This document shows, piece after piece, positions 63,282 to 64,000 of a DNA stretch of 64,000 nt (positions are counted from its first letter, which is position 1; every line of letters starts with the position of its first letter). The translations under genes were made by a program, and so were the position numbers. Origin of the DNA: Arenibacter amylolyticus (lineage in GTDB: Bacteria > Bacteroidota > Bacteroidia > Flavobacteriales > Flavobacteriaceae); NCBI RefSeq assembly GCF_002150785.1, contig NZ_MTAZ01000034.1, positions 1 through 64,000 of the forward strand, read 5' to 3'. The notes under the pieces were generated by a model, which was not told the origin of the DNA, ran no database searches, and was given only the letters and a program-made list of their open reading frames with translations.

Positions 63282-64000
63282 TTAGTAAAACCTACTATAA
63301 TTGGATCTTCGTCGTTCTTTAAATCGGGAAATATCGAACACTAAAAATAATTCCAACGAATTGGGAATAAATTGCTTGGCCTCGGCCCCAAAGGGCAACC
63401 TATAATTCAGCCCCAACTCAAAAGTTTCCAATATCAGGCTGCTGGCAAATCCTACCTCCGTAAAAGAGGCATTTTCCATAAAATTAATATGTTCATTTAT
63501 ACCAATGCTAAAGTTTCCCAAGGTAACATCCTGATAAAAATCTAAGCGGGTATTGGGCCCCTGTACAGATACCGCATTAAAAAAATATAGATATGAAAAC
63601 TCCGGTAATTTTGCCTGTCCGTATTTATTGATATCCAGCTCATACCCAAATTGTCCGGAGATGAGCATATTAAGGTTAACGTTAATTTCACTTTGTCTGG
63701 AAGATATTTTTGGCTGATTAAGATGTTTAAACGATAGCCCAAAGAGCATATTGATATCGTTATGTACTAAAACAGAAGCCCCTAGATCCAAATACCCAAT
63801 ATTTTCCGATGCGGTGATGGGGTCTATGGTATTGGCACTTATTTGACCCGAAAATATATTGATCTGATCTTGAAACGTAAGGTTGTTAAAATCGTATCGG
63901 TAGTTGCTGTAGCCCCCCGAAATTCCTGGGTACAACAACCAGTCATTGGGAAGCCTTAATCTGTACATATAACTGAGTGCCGCCGAAGTATATTTATATC
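63282..64000 (-). CDS. PorP/SprF-family type IX secretion protein, 5' end outside window
   Basis: The frame stays open to the window edge (upstream residues read YKYTSAALSYMYRL), so at least 239 aa are visible and the N-terminus is missing. Outer-membrane barrel protein with the PorP/SprF pattern (LYPGISGGYSNY, DLGASVLVHNDINMLFGLSFKHLNQP, ISGQFGYELDI, FEVGLNYR-like strand FELGLNYRLPFG). PorP/SprF proteins help export of type B C-terminal-domain cargo such as SprB, whose partner gene usually stands upstream. Confidence 0.85.
   Translation of the reverse strand, partial: YKYTSAALSYMYRLRLPNDWLLYPGISGGYSNYRYDFNNLTFQDQINIFSGQISANTIDPITASENIGYLDLGASVLVHNDINMLFGLSFKHLNQPKISSRQSEINVNLNMLISGQFGYELDINKYGQAKLPEFSYLYFFNAVSVQGPNTRLDFYQDVTLGNFSIGINEHINFMENASFTEVGFASSLILETFELGLNYRLPFGAEAKQFIPNSLELFLVFDISRFKERRRSNYSRFY

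Overview
The window reads as the chromosome of a marine-type flavobacterium (Bacteroidota, family Flavobacteriaceae). The evidence is an AT-rich genome, a SusC/SusD pair with an ECF sigma/FecR regulator, a PorP/SprF-type protein of the type IX secretion group, DUF1328 and DinB proteins, AraC regulators, a Bacteroidota-type integrase, and TTG/TAnnTTTG-like promoters. Species cannot be named from the sequence alone.

Layout. 1-7.7 kb: a 34-bp direct repeat, then an ECF sigma factor divergent from FecR-SusC-SusD. 7.9-13.6 kb: a di-iron MBL protein, a ScyD/ScyE-like propeller lipoprotein, an RsbQ-like hydrolase paired with a PAS histidine kinase, and an SRAP DNA-damage protein. 13.8-18.7 kb: a DASS transporter and an MFS sugar porter plus GH32 fructosidase. 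19-27.3 kb: a Kef-type antiporter, a phosphodiesterase-like secreted protein, a USP-USP-TPR stress protein, a TetR plus ABC1-kinase pair, and a four-helix-bundle stress protein. 27.7-30.1 kb: an AraC regulator divergent from hxlB-hxlA, the formaldehyde-fixing half of the ribulose monophosphate pathway. 30.2-41.3 kb: a site-2 protease, exonuclease III, transporters, a class-A beta-lactamase-like protein, and a periplasmic TlpA/DsrE/DsrE/DoxX redox cluster.

41.6-54.85 kb is a genomic island inserted in the 3' end of a tRNA-Pro(GGG) gene. A 13-bp piece of the tRNA 3' end is repeated exactly at the far edge, where the sequence continues as CCA plus what looks like the original tRNA terminator. 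Inside are an integrase broken by two in-frame stops, an Xis-like helix-turn-helix protein, a replication-type helix-turn-helix protein, a DnaC/IstB-like ATPase and an eight-gene redox/detoxification operon. That operon encodes a carboxymuconolactone decarboxylase, a cupin, an alpha/beta hydrolase, a cupin-NTF2 fusion, an NTF2 protein, a flavodoxin and a two-subunit molybdenum hydroxylase. It lies divergent from an AraC regulator, and the intergenic region carries a 9-bp direct repeat with 21-bp spacing. This island is the most noteworthy structure here.

55-64 kb: lipoate ligase, an MscS channel, small membrane/stress proteins (including a 54-aa DUF1328 gene and a frameshifted small gene), a DinB protein, a propeller lipoprotein next to a TlpA thioredoxin, and the 3' part of a PorP/SprF-type gene running off the window. 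All functional calls come from reading the sequence; no database search was possible.
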